Positions 22,399 to 33,360 of a stretch of 64,000 nucleotides of DNA are shown piece after piece. Made by a program: the position numbers and the translations under genes. Origin of the DNA: Puccinellia tenuiflora (taxonomy: Eukaryota > Streptophyta > Magnoliopsida > Poales > Poaceae); contig QRDG01001525.1 in assembly GCA_012064385.1 (NCBI GenBank), forward strand, positions 372,001-436,000, read 5' to 3'. Within the stretch, counting starts at the first letter, position 1. Every line of letters begins with the position of its first letter. The notes beneath the pieces are model-generated. The model had not been told where the DNA came from. It worked only from the letters and a program-made list of their open reading frames with translations, and did no database searches.

Positions 22399-24510
22399 AT
22401 GGGGGATCCCACTCCCATGGAATTGCTTCAAAAGCAAGTCGAGTCCGTGGGGGAAAGAACCGATAAGAGGTTGGATAGGTTAGAGGAACTAATAATGAAA
22501 CTTGCCTCTACATCTAGCAATGCAAATGAAAGTCCCTCTCTAGATGAACATGGTAATCCCATAATTCCTTCAAAAGAAAGTGACGAACACTCATCTAGAA
22601 ATGAAAACCCAAATCAGTTTGGACACATTTATAACAATGCTCTTAATGTTCAACATCCACATGTAAACAATCTTGGTAACCCACCTTTAGTAGATAGGGC
22701 CCGTTTTACTAATTGGAAAGCTTCTATGAAATCTTATGTGTGTAGCTCTTCAATGCAAATATGGAGAATCATTGAGAGGGGATACTATCCTAAGGATGTC
22801 AACAATTTGACCTCAAGTGAGATCATTGATGAACAACTCAATGCACATGCTATGCACATGCTCGAGAAGGCAATGGTCAATGAAGGTGTTGAGCACATCC
22901 GATCTCTCCCAAACGCCAAGGAAGCTTGGGAGTATCTACTCGCCATGTATGATGGGAATGTGAGCATGCAACGCTCAAAGAAAACACTTCTCCAACGGCA
23001 AGTTGACCACTTCATCATGAAGGATGGAGAAGTTCCGGAGGATGTCTATCGAAGACTCAAGGCTCTTGTTGTGGACATGAAGGACGTTGGATTCAAGGAT
23101 TGTGATGATGATTGGTTCAAGGGAAAATTTCTTCAAACCTTGATTCCATACAATGAGAACATGGTAATGAATGTTCAAGCAAGAGCGGACTACATGGAAC
23201 TAACTCCCAATGATGTTTTGGGCACCTTTGTCACCATGAACATGATGAAGAAATCCTCGGAAGATGTTCTAACTCGTGTGAATGGAATGAAGAAAGTATC
23301 CCTTGCCTTGAAGGCAACATCTTATGATGAGGAAGATTCAAGTGATGAAGGAGGATCCACCTATGTGCCATCCGAAAGGGAAAAGAGGGTGTCACACAAT
23401 GAGTGTTTGGCGCTTGCCAACCATAATTGGTGGAAGAAAGGGGATTTTAGATCAAGTGCAACGAAGAACAAGGGGAGAGAAGGCCCAAGTATGAAGAAAG
23501 CAAGAACGTGCTTCAATTGTGGAGATAGTGAACACTTCGTTGCGGATTGTCCTTTCAAGAATAGAGTTGACAATAAAGGACAGCTCATCAAGAAGACCAA
23601 CTTTGTTCCCAAGAACAAGAACTTTATGAAGAAGGTATCTAAAAGAGCAATGGTGACAAATGAGCAAGAATATATATCCGGAGGTGAAGAGAGTGAAGAT
23701 GAAGAAGAACAAGTCGGTATGGCGGCAATGGCAATTGGGGTTATTCCCTCTTCTTTGGACTCTCTCTTTTCAACTCCGAATGACAAGAAAGGTCCAACCA
23801 AACACAAGTGCCTTATGGCCAAGGGTACATCTTCAAAGGTAACTCACTCACTGAAACCCTCAATTTCCTCTACTCCTTCATTGTTAAATTGTGTTGAGGA
23901 ACTTGATGATGAGAATGCTAATAATCTTTCAAAAGTCATGAGATCACTTGAAAGTGAAAATAAAATTGCATTTGATGCCTTCATGACTCAACTTGGTAAT
24001 GCATATGGTCTAATAGAAGAACATGAAGAAAGAATATGTGAACTTGAGGGTTTCGCTCGCGATGATGCTAATAGGATAGCGGAGCTTGAGGAAGCCCTAG
24101 ATAATGCATTATGTCTTAAAGATTCTATTGAGCAAGTTTCCACTTTAGATCTATCTAAAATGATGGGTGACCGTGATCATGCATTATATAAGCTTAAGGA
24201 ATTCATGGATGAAAATGATAATATTATGAATGGTCACAATGAACTACTTAAGGATTTTGAGCATCTTGAGAAAGCCCACATGGGACTCTCAAGAGAGCTC
24301 AAGACTCTTAAGGAGTCACATGACACCTCTCAAAATAAGGATATGAATGAAAATGCTTGTGCCACTAACCACTTGTGTGTCAAGGCATCTCTCATACTGG
24401 AGAACAATAGGTTGAAGGCTCAGCTTGAGAAAGGACTTGTATCTTGCATCCAAGGAGAAAAGAACCTCAATAATCTTTTGAGAAATCAAAGGAGAGTTGT
24501 GGGTAAGTAA
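22399..24510 (+). CDS. Sirevirus gag protein
   Basis: The ATG at 22399 lies 54 nt after the LTR and opens 703 codons. Residues 95-290 form the copia gag core (RARFTNWKASMKSYV, IWRIIERGYYPKD, AKEAWEYLLAMYDGN). A CCHC knuckle, C-FN-C-GDSE-H-FVAD-C, is near residue 372. A long acidic coiled coil covers about residues 500-700. The protein packages RNA into virus-like particles in the cytoplasm. The stop TAA at 24508-24510 may be premature: the same frame stays open afterwards to 24858 with family-like sequence (LGFGVTSRRANEK, IWVPKTLVTNKRGP), so gag originally ended near 24858. Confidence 0.88.
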   Translation: MGDPTPMELLQKQVESVGERTDKRLDRLEELIMKLASTSSNANESPSLDEHGNPIIPSKESDEHSSRNENPNQFGHIYNNALNVQHPHVNNLGNPPLVDRARFTNWKASMKSYVCSSSMQIWRIIERGYYPKDVNNLTSSEIIDEQLNAHAMHMLEKAMVNEGVEHIRSLPNAKEAWEYLLAMYDGNVSMQRSKKTLLQRQVDHFIMKDGEVPEDVYRRLKALVVDMKDVGFKDCDDDWFKGKFLQTLIPYNENMVMNVQARADYMELTPNDVLGTFVTMNMMKKSSEDVLTRVNGMKKVSLALKATSYDEEDSSDEGGSTYVPSEREKRVSHNECLALANHNWWKKGDFRSSATKNKGREGPSMKKARTCFNCGDSEHFVADCPFKNRVDNKGQLIKKTNFVPKNKNFMKKVSKRAMVTNEQEYISGGEESEDEEEQVGMAAMAIGVIPSSLDSLFSTPNDKKGPTKHKCLMAKGTSSKVTHSLKPSISSTPSLLNCVEELDDENANNLSKVMRSLESENKIAFDAFMTQLGNAYGLIEEHEERICELEGFARDDANRIAELEEALDNALCLKDSIEQVSTLDLSKMMGDRDHALYKLKEFMDENDNIMNGHNELLKDFEHLEKAHMGLSRELKTLKESHDTSQNKDMNENACATNHLCVKASLILENNRLKAQLEKGLVSCIQGEKNLNNLLRNQRRVVGK

Positions 24511-24858
24511 GGACTTGGATTTGGAGTCACATCCAGGAGGGCCAATGAGAAGAGGAAACCAACTCCCTCCACTAATGCTATTGGTTTTGTGAAGGAGGGG
24601 GAGTTGGCTAATGATGAAGATGAATTTGATATTCTTGCTAAGAGCATTGCTCCTAAGAACACATCTTCTCACAACAATTTTGCGGGAAAATATAATCCAT
24701 CTTATGTGCTTTTGAAATCTAATAATGGACATGTTTATGCAAAATATGTCGGCACTTCATATGGTAGTGATTATAGTTCTACTATTTGGGTTCCCAAGAC
24801 CCTTGTGACTAACAAAAGAGGACCCATCAAAACATGGGGACCTAAGTCAAGAACTTGA
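24511..24858 (+). pseudogene. Distal gag segment downstream of an in-frame TAA
   Basis: This is in the same frame as gag and ends in TGA at 24856-24858. It carries the short C-terminal segment (YNPSYVLLKSNNGHVYAKYVG, IWVPKTLVTNK) seen just before pol in Sireviruses. Only the TAA at 24508 separates it from the main gag frame. Confidence 0.65.
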
Positions 24859-24868
24859 TCCATTGTAG

Positions 24869-27800
24869 GTGTGTGCTTCCGGAGGATCATCATGGCTTAT
24901 TGATAGCGGTTGTTCCGCACATATGACCGGAAGCAAAGAAGTGTTGAAAGATTTAAAGCATCAACTTCTCAAGATATCTCATGTCACCATTGGTGATGGT
25001 TCCGAACTCAAGGTATTGGGACACGGCAAGGTGGTCATTTCTCCGGACACGTCCATTGAGAAAGTCCTCCTTGTTGAGTCCCTTGGTTATAATTTACTTT
25101 CCGTTTTGCAACTTTGCGAGTGCAACTTTACTGTTGTCTTTGGACGGTATCATGTGCTCATTCTTCACACAATTTCTCTTAAAGTAGCCTTTGTTGGATT
25201 TGTGGAAAACCGTATGTATGTAGTGGATTTCTCGAAAGAAACTACACACATTGCCACTAGTCTAATGGCTAAATCCGACGTGGGTTGGCTTTGGCATCGC
25301 CGGTTGGGCCACGTCGGTATGAGAAATTTGCAAACACTTGTGAAGGGTGAGCATGTGGAAGGACTAACAAAAGTGAATTTTTCCAAAGACCGTCCTTGCA
25401 GCTCCTGTGTTGCCGGAAAGATGCATGAGAAGAACCATCCCAAAGTAACAACAATCAATACAACGAGGCCCTTTCAACTCATTCATATGGATTTGTTTGG
25501 GCCTCCTACTTATGAAAGTCTTGGTGGCAAGAAATATTGCTTAGTAATTGTTGATGATTATACAAGATACACTTGGACTTTCTATATCAAGAGGAAGAGT
25601 GAAACTCAAAGGGAATTCATTGATTGGGCTACCCAAGTACAACGCCAATATGACACAACCATCTTGGCCATAAGAAGTGACAATGGAACTGAGTTCAAGA
25701 ATTACACCATGGATGAATTCTTGAGTGATGAGGGTATTAAACATCAATATTCCGCTGCGTATACCCCTCAACAAAATGGTGTTGCGGAAAGGAAGAACCG
25801 GACACTTATTGATATGGCAAGAACAATGATGGCCGAATTCAAGTCTCCATATAACTTTTGGGCCGAAGCCATCAACACCGCTTGTCATCTAACCAACCGG
25901 CTCTATCTCCGCCCATTCACTAAAAAGACTCCGTATGAACTTCTTGGTGGTAAAAAGCCTAACCTCTCTTACATTAAAGTTTTTGGTTGCAAGTGTCAAG
26001 TTTACATTAAAGGTTCTAAATTACCTAAGTTTGGGCCTAGAACTTTTGAAGGCATATTTGTTGGTTACGCCAAGGATTCCCACACTTATAGGGTCTTCAA
26101 CATAACCACCGGGTGTGTTGAAGAATCTATGAATGTGGTATTCCATGAGGATAATGGCTCCCAAGTGGGGCAAGTTGATCTTGATGATGTAGGTGATGAG
26201 CCCTCCTCCATCGCCATAGGAAGAATGGGTATAGGTCCCCTTATACCCATTGAGGAACCCCTTGTGGCAACGGAGTTGGACTCAAGCTCGACGCAAGTGG
26301 AGCCTTCTACATCAACCATTGATCAAGCCGCAAACCAAGAACAAGCTCAAGATCTACAAGATGATACCAACCATCATGATAATGATCAAGATCCACCCAA
26401 TGATAATGGTGGTCAAGATTTTGGTGATCTCTCACCAAGAACTCCAACCCACTCTCGGATTAATCAAAATCTAGATGAAGGAGATGATGAAGATGCACCT
26501 CCAAATGAGAGACCCTCAGATGCTCTTGCTCGTCGAGTGGCTAGCAAGGCCGTGGCATTACATCAAAAATCTCTCTATCAAAAGAACATCATTGGTGGTC
26601 TTGGAAGGAGTGTGTCCACTCGGAGGCAACTATTACTCTTTTGTGGTGTCCATGCTCATATATCACATTTTGAACCTACCAAGGTGTATGAAGCTCTTGA
26701 AGATGAAGATTGGGTTCATGCTATGCACGAAGAACTCCATAACTTTGAGAGAAACAAAGTATGGTCCCTAGTTGAAAGACCCAAGAACCATAATGTGATT
26801 GGAACCAAATGGGTGTTCAAGAACAAGCAAGATAATCATGGACAAGTGATTCGCAACAAAGCTCGTTTGGTTGCTCAAGGCTACTCTCAAGTCGAAGGAC
26901 TTGACTACGGTGAAACTTTCGCTCCCGTAGCTAGACTTGAATCCATTCGAATATTGCTTGCATTTGCTTCTAGCTATAAATTCACCTTATATCAAATGGA
27001 TGTTAAAAGTGCATTTCTAAATGGTCCACTTAATGAGATGGTATATGTTAAACAACCTCCGGGGTTCGAAGATCCCAAGTGTCCTAACCATGTCTACTTA
27101 CTCCATAAGGCCTTGTATGGCCTCAAACAAGCCCCACGTGCTTGGTATGATCACTTAAAGGAGTTCCTAGTAGACCGTGGTTTTGCACTTGGGGTAATCG
27201 ATCCCACACTCTTCACCAAGAGTGTAAATGGAGAATTCTTTGTATGCCAAGTATATGTTGACGATATTATATTTGGTTCTACTAATGTCTCTTTTGTAGA
27301 ACAATTTGCTAAGCTAATGACAAGCGAATTTGAGATGTCTATGATGGGTGAATTAAGGTTCTTCCTTGGTTTTGAGATTGAGCAATATGACGAAGGAACC
27401 TTTATTTGCCAAGCTAAGTATACTCAAGACATGCTCAAGAAGTTTGATATGTCAAATGCAAGCCCAGTGAGATTTCCAATGGCAACAAACGTGAATCTAA
27501 CACTAGATCACGAAGGTATTCCGGTTGACCAAAAGCTTTATCGTTCTATGATTGGTTCATTACTTTATCTTTGTGCATCTAGACCGGATATCATGTTTAG
27601 TGTGGGTTTGTGTGCAAGATTTCAATCTAACCCCAAAGAAAGCCATATGACTGCTGTCAAAAGAATTCTTAGGTACTTGGTTGATACCCCCAATCATGGT
27701 CTTTGGTATCCTTCAAATACAAGCTTTGATCTTGTGGGGTATTCGGATGCGGATTGGGCCGGTGACAAAGTGACTAGGAAATCAACCTCGGGTGCTTGCC

Positions 27801-28207
27801 AATTTCTTGGTAGGTCACTTGTGTGTTGGTCTTCGAAGAAACAAAATTGCATATCCACCTCCTCCACGGAAGCCGAGTATATTGCCGCCGCAAGTTGTTG
27901 TTCACAATTATTATGGATGAGACAATGTCTTGAGGATTTCGGAATTAAGAAAAAGACATTGCCTCTTTTATGTGATAATGAAAGTGCTATAAGAATTGCT
28001 CACAATCCGGTGCTCCATGGCAAGACAAAGCATATTGAAATACGGTATCATTTTATCCGTGATCATGTGGCCAATGGAGATATCTCTCTTTCATATATCA
28101 ACACCAAAGATCAACTCGCCGATATATTCACAAAACCCCTTGACGAGAAGAGATTCAAGGAATTGAGGGGAGAAATCAATGTGGTGTGTGCAAGCAACTT
28201 TGTTTGA
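24869..28207 (+). CDS. Sirevirus pol (protease, integrase, RT, RNase H)
   Basis: The open frame starts after a TAG at 24866-24868, has no early ATG and is in the +1 frame relative to gag. It has 1112 codons. Protease is at about residues 5-20 ([13 protein letters not shown]). The integrase HHCC finger is near 145-195, and its DDE core near 205-320 ([28 protein letters not shown]). RT is at about 620-870 ([33 protein letters not shown], catalytic YVDDIIF). RNase H is near 960-1090 ([32 protein letters not shown]). All catalytic motifs look intact. Expression needs a frame change or reinitiation, since gag and pol frames do not overlap here. Confidence 0.92.
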   Translation: MCASGGSSWLIDSGCSAHMTGSKEVLKDLKHQLLKISHVTIGDGSELKVLGHGKVVISPDTSIEKVLLVESLGYNLLSVLQLCECNFTVVFGRYHVLILHTISLKVAFVGFVENRMYVVDFSKETTHIATSLMAKSDVGWLWHRRLGHVGMRNLQTLVKGEHVEGLTKVNFSKDRPCSSCVAGKMHEKNHPKVTTINTTRPFQLIHMDLFGPPTYESLGGKKYCLVIVDDYTRYTWTFYIKRKSETQREFIDWATQVQRQYDTTILAIRSDNGTEFKNYTMDEFLSDEGIKHQYSAAYTPQQNGVAERKNRTLIDMARTMMAEFKSPYNFWAEAINTACHLTNRLYLRPFTKKTPYELLGGKKPNLSYIKVFGCKCQVYIKGSKLPKFGPRTFEGIFVGYAKDSHTYRVFNITTGCVEESMNVVFHEDNGSQVGQVDLDDVGDEPSSIAIGRMGIGPLIPIEEPLVATELDSSSTQVEPSTSTIDQAANQEQAQDLQDDTNHHDNDQDPPNDNGGQDFGDLSPRTPTHSRINQNLDEGDDEDAPPNERPSDALARRVASKAVALHQKSLYQKNIIGGLGRSVSTRRQLLLFCGVHAHISHFEPTKVYEALEDEDWVHAMHEELHNFERNKVWSLVERPKNHNVIGTKWVFKNKQDNHGQVIRNKARLVAQGYSQVEGLDYGETFAPVARLESIRILLAFASSYKFTLYQMDVKSAFLNGPLNEMVYVKQPPGFEDPKCPNHVYLLHKALYGLKQAPRAWYDHLKEFLVDRGFALGVIDPTLFTKSVNGEFFVCQVYVDDIIFGSTNVSFVEQFAKLMTSEFEMSMMGELRFFLGFEIEQYDEGTFICQAKYTQDMLKKFDMSNASPVRFPMATNVNLTLDHEGIPVDQKLYRSMIGSLLYLCASRPDIMFSVGLCARFQSNPKESHMTAVKRILRYLVDTPNHGLWYPSNTSFDLVGYSDADWAGDKVTRKSTSGACQFLGRSLVCWSSKKQNCISTSSTEAEYIAAASCCSQLLWMRQCLEDFGIKKKTLPLLCDNESAIRIAHNPVLHGKTKHIEIRYHFIRDHVANGDISLSYINTKDQLADIFTKPLDEKRFKELRGEINVVCASNFV

Positions 28208-28689
28208 TTGAGAATCTTGGATACACACCTCTACTAGAGTTTTTATTTGAATTCTAGATGTAGGCATGGATTTAGGGGGAGTGTTGTCCTAATCCATTGG
28301 ACTCTCCCTCCCCCCATTATGCAAACAACAATGTTTTCATTAATGTCTCAAGAATATTCACATATGAGCTTAAATGATGAGTTTTGGTTATGCACCCAAG
28401 ATATATCTTCGCGGTGGCATGCCATACACTCATATATGGTGGCCTAGGCCACCGACCGTTCCTCAAATACATTCATATTTTCTCATTTGCCATTTTCTCT
28501 GTACCTCACTCAATATCTCTTATTTCGAATTTCTATTTTGAGTTGAGTTTTCATCATGTTTTGCATCTCCCCCGGATCACTCAATGGTTGCTCTATGGTA
28601 TTTCTAATGATACAAAGTGCTCGGAAGTCAAGGAAATCAAAACAAGCAAAGATGGATGAAGATTGAGAAATCTGTGCGATTTTGGGCGT

Positions 28690-28975
28690 GAGCCGGCCTC
28701 TGACCCGGCCCAGGCCGGCTCCCAGGCCGGTTGGCTCGGGTACCCCTCCGGCCTCATGCCCGGCCCCGGCCGGTCCCCAGGCCGGCGTGCCTTCACGCGG
28801 GTGCCGACCCGGCCTCCAGCCCGGCCCTGGCCGGCACACAGGCCGGCTCGCTCGGGCGCTACCCCGGCCTCCCGCCCGGCCCTGGCCGGTTTCCAGGCCG
28901 GTCAGCTCGGGTGCCCGGCCGGCCTCACGCCCGGCCCAGGCCGGTTCCCAGGCCGGCGCGCCTGGGAACTTAACC
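28690..28975. repeat. GC-rich 55-bp palindrome array between pol and the extra ORF
   Basis: Five units begin near 28693, 28748, 28809, 28864 and 28919, mostly at 55-bp spacing. Each has CCGGCCTC, then CCCGGCCC(A/T)GGCCGG and CCAGGCCGG. The period and the palindromic GGCCGG core match the LTR arrays of the same element. It ends about 265 bp upstream of the ATG at 29239. Confidence 0.88.
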
Positions 28976-29238
28976 CCTGGAGGCTGATTTCGCCCTAGAA
29001 CTCTTTCACTTCTTCCCCTACATGCCTCTCTTCCCCATTGTTGCCCTCTCCCCAAACTCAAGCTCCTCCACCTTCCCCTCCGTTTGAACCACAACAAACT
29101 CCTTCCCCTCCACGAATTGGTGAGAGAATCACCCGATCTCTCACCCTATCCACATAGTTTCTCCGTTTGTGTACCGATTTGGGGAGGATCTTCTTCCTAG
29201 ATTGGTGTGTTCTTGAGGTTCCTCTCTCAAGATTTGAG

Positions 29239-30762
29239 ATGGACAATTGGGGTGATGATTGGGAGGAGTTCCCTCACTCAAGCAAGGCCGGAGCAGCCAA
29301 GGGGAGCAAGACGTTTGATGGGCTTGATGATATTGTGGATGACTATGATGCTCAATCCTCCATGCCCAAGACCAAGAGACACAAGAAGGCCGCGGTCAGA
29401 AAAGGCAAATCCAAGCAAGCTCCCAAGCCAACGGGAAATCCTCCGCCTCCGCCTCTTGTGAACCCCGATGAACCGGTACGTGCTTCTTGGGTCAAGGTGC
29501 CTACTCACGAGTTTGAGCAAGATCGATTAGTGTTCAACCCTTATGCATTTGGCAATAGCACCTGTCCGGATGACCCTAGATTCTATTGCAAGATGCATCA
29601 GCAAATATATCATCAATGCATTAATAAGAAGAAGAACAAGCATGTGCCTACCTCCTATTTTAGTGTTGAGCATACTAGGGAAGTATGGCCAGATGTGATG
29701 GAGCTTATGGATTACCATCAAATTTCCAAGCTCATGCCAGTTAGCACTCCGTATTCCCCCGAGTTACTCACACAATTCTATGCCACTGTTCATTTCTCCA
29801 CCGTGCCCAAGAGAACTATGACTTGGATGTGTCACACTACAGTTTGCACGGCTACTCTGGCAGAGTTTGGGGAATTATTTCAGCTTGAGGAACTTCCTTT
29901 TGCTCCGTGCTATAGTCGTCTCCATCTCTCCAAAGTTATGCCGGCTGAAGTTGGGCTTCGCCATTGCTATCCACCGGGAATAGGGCTCCGTGGAAAGATT
30001 TCCAAGACTTCTTGGATGTATCCCTACTGGAGAGTTGTTCAGGGCATCCTGAGAAACAATCTCAATTGCAAATATGGAGAAAAGGGTCAAGTTCGCCAGC
30101 GGATGATCAACCTTCTAAACCAGATTGTTCCCCTCTACATGAGAAAGAAGCAAATTGATATTCTTGACTACATGTGGCAAGAGATGCGCTTGGTGGTTCT
30201 TAAGGACAAGGTTCCCGTGTATGGTCCTTATCTGCAGACTCTTTTCAACACCAAGTTAAGCCCTGAGGTGATTGCGTCATATGATATGTATGTGCCTTCT
30301 CTTGTTACTATACCTGCTCCTCCTCCAGATGCACCTGTCTATGTCCCTCCATACCGTGGTCAGAACGTTGAAGATGAGGATGGTGAGGTTCCTAAGAAGC
30401 AAAATGTTATCATCAAAGCACTCAAGAAGATGAACTGCTTCTTTGCGGTGCAAAGGAAATCTGACTACAAGGCCTATGCCAAACAAAAAAGCTACAATCG
30501 CAATCAGCGTGCCATTATGACTCAGCTTAACCTTCCGGTTCCTGCTGCAAGCTCAGAGGAAGTCTCAGAAGGCACCTACATGGCACAGAATGAGTACACC
30601 TACTGGTTTGGCGATGATGCCTCTTCTCTTGCTCCATATTGGCAAGGGGACCCTGGTCAGTCGAGCTCCCGTCCAGCTGCACATGATGATGAGTATGATG
30701 TTGAGGATGAAGAGGAGGATGAGGATGAGGATGATGATGATGATGATGATGATGAAGAGTGA
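29239..30762 (+). CDS. Additional ORF of the Sirevirus, envelope position, unknown function
   Basis: The ATG at 29239 starts 507 codons (an upstream in-frame TTG at 29167 is less likely). The N-terminus is acidic with a lysine-rich patch (KTKRHKKAAVRKGKSKQ, about residues 50-65) that could be a nuclear signal. The centre (about 85-380) is a globular-looking, hydrophobic and aromatic domain (WVKVPTHEFEQDR, FYCKMHQQIYHQ, TWMCHTTVCTATLAEF). It reminds me of the plant transposon-protein domains carried by LTR elements, but I cannot name it securely. The C-terminus is an almost pure Asp/Glu run. No signal peptide or transmembrane helix is seen, so it is not a typical envelope protein despite its position. 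Confidence 0.75.
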   Translation: MDNWGDDWEEFPHSSKAGAAKGSKTFDGLDDIVDDYDAQSSMPKTKRHKKAAVRKGKSKQAPKPTGNPPPPPLVNPDEPVRASWVKVPTHEFEQDRLVFNPYAFGNSTCPDDPRFYCKMHQQIYHQCINKKKNKHVPTSYFSVEHTREVWPDVMELMDYHQISKLMPVSTPYSPELLTQFYATVHFSTVPKRTMTWMCHTTVCTATLAEFGELFQLEELPFAPCYSRLHLSKVMPAEVGLRHCYPPGIGLRGKISKTSWMYPYWRVVQGILRNNLNCKYGEKGQVRQRMINLLNQIVPLYMRKKQIDILDYMWQEMRLVVLKDKVPVYGPYLQTLFNTKLSPEVIASYDMYVPSLVTIPAPPPDAPVYVPPYRGQNVEDEDGEVPKKQNVIIKALKKMNCFFAVQRKSDYKAYAKQKSYNRNQRAIMTQLNLPVPAASSEEVSEGTYMAQNEYTYWFGDDASSLAPYWQGDPGQSSSRPAAHDDEYDVEDEEEDEDEDDDDDDDDEE

Positions 30763-31295
30763 TCATGGCTCTCACTGCTATTTCTCCCTTTTTGGTGTCT
30801 TGATGCCAAAGGGGGAGAGATTATTATATCCGGGGATTTGCATTACATTTGCGTTTTCATCGCTTGCATGTTTCCTTTCTCATTTGCATGTTTCTTAAGT
30901 GAACCCTATTTGTGAACTCTATGTGTTATGTCTCTATTGTAAGGATAATCTTGGACCCTCGTTATGCTATTGTAAGGATTTCCTCCATTGTTATGTTATT
31001 GTAAGGATTTCCATTCATATTATTCCAAGACTATCTCTATATGAAGTCCAAGGTAAGAAAAGTGCCCTCCAAGGTAAGGACTATGGTGAGAACTATTATA
31101 TGCCCTTAGATGCTATCTATCATTTGTTCCCATTTGCTCACATTATACATATATATATGTCTATCTATCACTTGAGCAATTTCTTGTTGAATAATTTGTT
31201 GGCTTGTAAACTCTAGGGGGAGTTTCACTTAAAACTTAGACATGCTTAAATGAGACTTATTTTGCAAATCCTTGTGTTGTCATCAAACATCAAAA

Positions 31296-31305
31296 AGGGG
31301 GAGAT
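31296..31305 (+). other. Polypurine tract of the Sirevirus
   Basis: AGGGGGAGAT abuts the 3' LTR start TGAAAGG at 31306 and serves as plus-strand primer. Similar GGGGGAG motifs occur at 28275-28281, 30811-30817 and 31216-31222. Confidence 0.8.
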
Positions 31306-32640
31306 TGAAAGGACATTGTCCGATAATCTTGTTTTGACGTTTGATTACAACACTTGGAAGTATTTAACATAATCTCTAGTATCAACAGGAAATATACAAA
31401 AAGGGAGAAATGCCGTATTATCGGAAATACAACAGGAAAGACGGGGTGTTTCAGCAGGCTGGCCGGCCCCCAGACCGGCCTAGGCCGGGCTCCAGGCCGG
31501 CGGCGTCTGGTGGGGGTCCGGCCCCCAGACCGGCCCAGGCCGGGCTCCAGGCCGGCGGCGTCTGGTGGGGGTCCGGCCCCCAGGCCGGCCCAGGCCGGGC
31601 TCCAGGCCGGAGGCCTCTGGTGGGGGTCCGGCCCCCAGACCGGCCCAGGCCGGGCTCCAGGCCGGCGGTCCTGCCTGTTCCTGTCTGCTGATCTGTGGCC
31701 GGCCCCCTGGCCGGCCTGGGCCGATCTCCAGGCCGGAGGCTTCTGGATGGTGGCCGGCCTACAGGCCGGCCCAGGCCGGGCTACAGGCCGGTGGCCCAGT
31801 TTGTTCATGCGTGTGCCCTTCCAAACGGCTAGTTTTCGTGAAGGGGTACTTATACCCCTTCATCTACCTCGGGACAACTACCACGACCAAAAGAAGAACA
31901 CCACCATTGTTTGAAAGCTTCAAATCGATAGATCTACCTCTCTAGACACTCAATCACTTAGTCCTTTGGAGATTTGAGAGAGGAGACCTAGATCTACACT
32001 TCAACCAAACCAATTAGATTTCCCCCTTGATTTGTGAGAGGGGGCTTGCTACTCTTGGTGTTCATTGGAACCCTAAGAGGTTGTGGTCCTTCGGAGCTTT
32101 GGGAGCTACGAAGACTTTGCCGGGAGCCACCAATTAAGTTGTGGTGCGTGCCCCGGCCTTGGGCATCGAGTCTTGGCGGCTCGGTGCATTTGGTGAAGAC
32201 CCTCCAACTTGTGGAGTGTGCTTCATCCTTGTAAAGGTTCTAGTTATCAACCTCAACGGCAACATAGTGACAAGTGCCTCGCCACATCGGTGGTAAGTCA
32301 CAACGGAGATACGGTGTGCCATATCAAGGCTACTCGGTGTTTCACTTTGGTGAACACCGCGCCGCTCCAACGGAGATTAGCTTCCATTGGGAAGTGAACT
32401 TCGGGATAAATCTTCGTGTCATCTTGTTGTTTATCTTTGCACTTACCTTTACTTGTTAGCTCTAGCTTACTATATCTATATCTTGTGCTAGTGATCTTTT
32501 GCTCATCATATAAGGTTGTTCACCTAGTTGCATATTCTAGACAACTTATATTTGAGCAATATCTAATTAAAACGAAAAAGAATTAAAATTTGTAGTTAAC
32601 CTATTCACCCCCCCTCTAGTTAACCTCATCGATCCTTTCA
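31306..32640 (+). repeat. 3' LTR of the Sirevirus (1335 bp)
   Basis: It starts TGAAAGGACATTG and ends CGATCCTTTCA. It has four 55-bp GC units (near 31461, 31516, 31571 and 31626) where the 5' LTR has five. It also has an additional 22-bp GGCC-rich insertion near 31765. Those two differences plus one C in a poly-C run account for the 34-bp length difference. Confidence 0.92.
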
Positions 32641-32645
32641 GAAAG

Positions 32646-33016
32646 GTATGGGTGGAATCAACACGTTCACAAATCGAATATATACGTCGACATTTGTGAA
32701 GACAGTCAGCAATCCAATTGGTCCGAAACAATCTCACTTTGGCTCGAGACTAGAGAATGTGAGGAAAGATGTGGAGCGAGCATTTAGTGTATTCCAAACC
32801 CATTTTACTATTATCCGATACTATTCTTTATCTTGGTTGCTAGATCAAATATGGAAGATCATAAATGTTTATGTTATCATGAACGAAATGAGTGTGGAGA
32901 GTGAGCTGTTTGATCGATCAACGGTTTGGTACCAGACCCCTCTTGCCGAGCCACATCAGCATGCCCCGACCGAGTTTTCTGAAGTTCTCGTCACACATCA
33001 TCAAATTCGTGATTAA
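32646..33016 (+). pseudogene. PIF/Harbinger transposase C-terminal fragment
   Basis: The frame from the ATG at 32648 to the stop ending at 33016 contains TFVKTVSNPIGPKQSHF and then ENVRKDVERAFSVFQTHFTI. These match the C-terminal part of plant Harbinger DDE transposases, where the acidic residue of RKDVERAFGV belongs to the catalytic triad. The N-terminal part is not recognisable, and the Sirevirus inserted just upstream. It is an old, inactive fragment. Confidence 0.75.
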
Positions 33017-33360
33017 GATGTTCATAACCAACTATAAAATAATCTCGTTGAATACTTTGTGCACCCCCAAAGAAAGCGAGTAGTTCAATTGTCATGTTGT
33101 TTACTAGAATTTACCTAATTTTAATATGAATTGTTGTAATAACTAGATCATTTTCTATGTTTAAATTATTGTTAAACTATACAATCTAGTTATATGTTAT
33201 TTAGATAGAAATATAAACATATCTATGAAACTAGACAAAAACGCCGTCGTCGCTAGGTCCAGCCCATTGTGCTAAACACAATATTAGAGAGGCCGATGAA
33301 GATGCTCCAAGGTGTACTATCATTTGAGAGAAGGAAACTCGTTGATACCCAAACTACTTA
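33017..33360. other. Intergenic DNA upstream of EMB2654
   Basis: AT-rich sequence follows the Harbinger fragment. No gene, clear promoter motif or repeat boundary was recognised. It probably includes the distal promoter of EMB2654. Confidence 0.5.

Larger units (their letters stand above)
20976..32640 (+). mobile_element. Complete Sirevirus-type Ty1/copia retrotransposon (11,665 bp)
   Basis: The element has two LTRs (20976-22344 and 31306-32640), an initiator-Met primer site and a 703-codon gag with CCHC knuckle and coiled coils. A 1112-codon pol follows in the order protease, integrase, RT, RNase H. An additional 507-codon ORF and a polypurine tract abutting the 3' LTR complete it. Large gag, a third ORF after pol, repeated polypurine motifs and CGG/CCG-rich palindromes in the LTR are known traits of Sireviruses (SIRE1/Maximus group). 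By eye the LTRs differ by about nine substitutions over roughly 1.28 kb of alignable sequence, plus repeat-copy differences. The insertion therefore looks recent. Confidence 0.92.
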
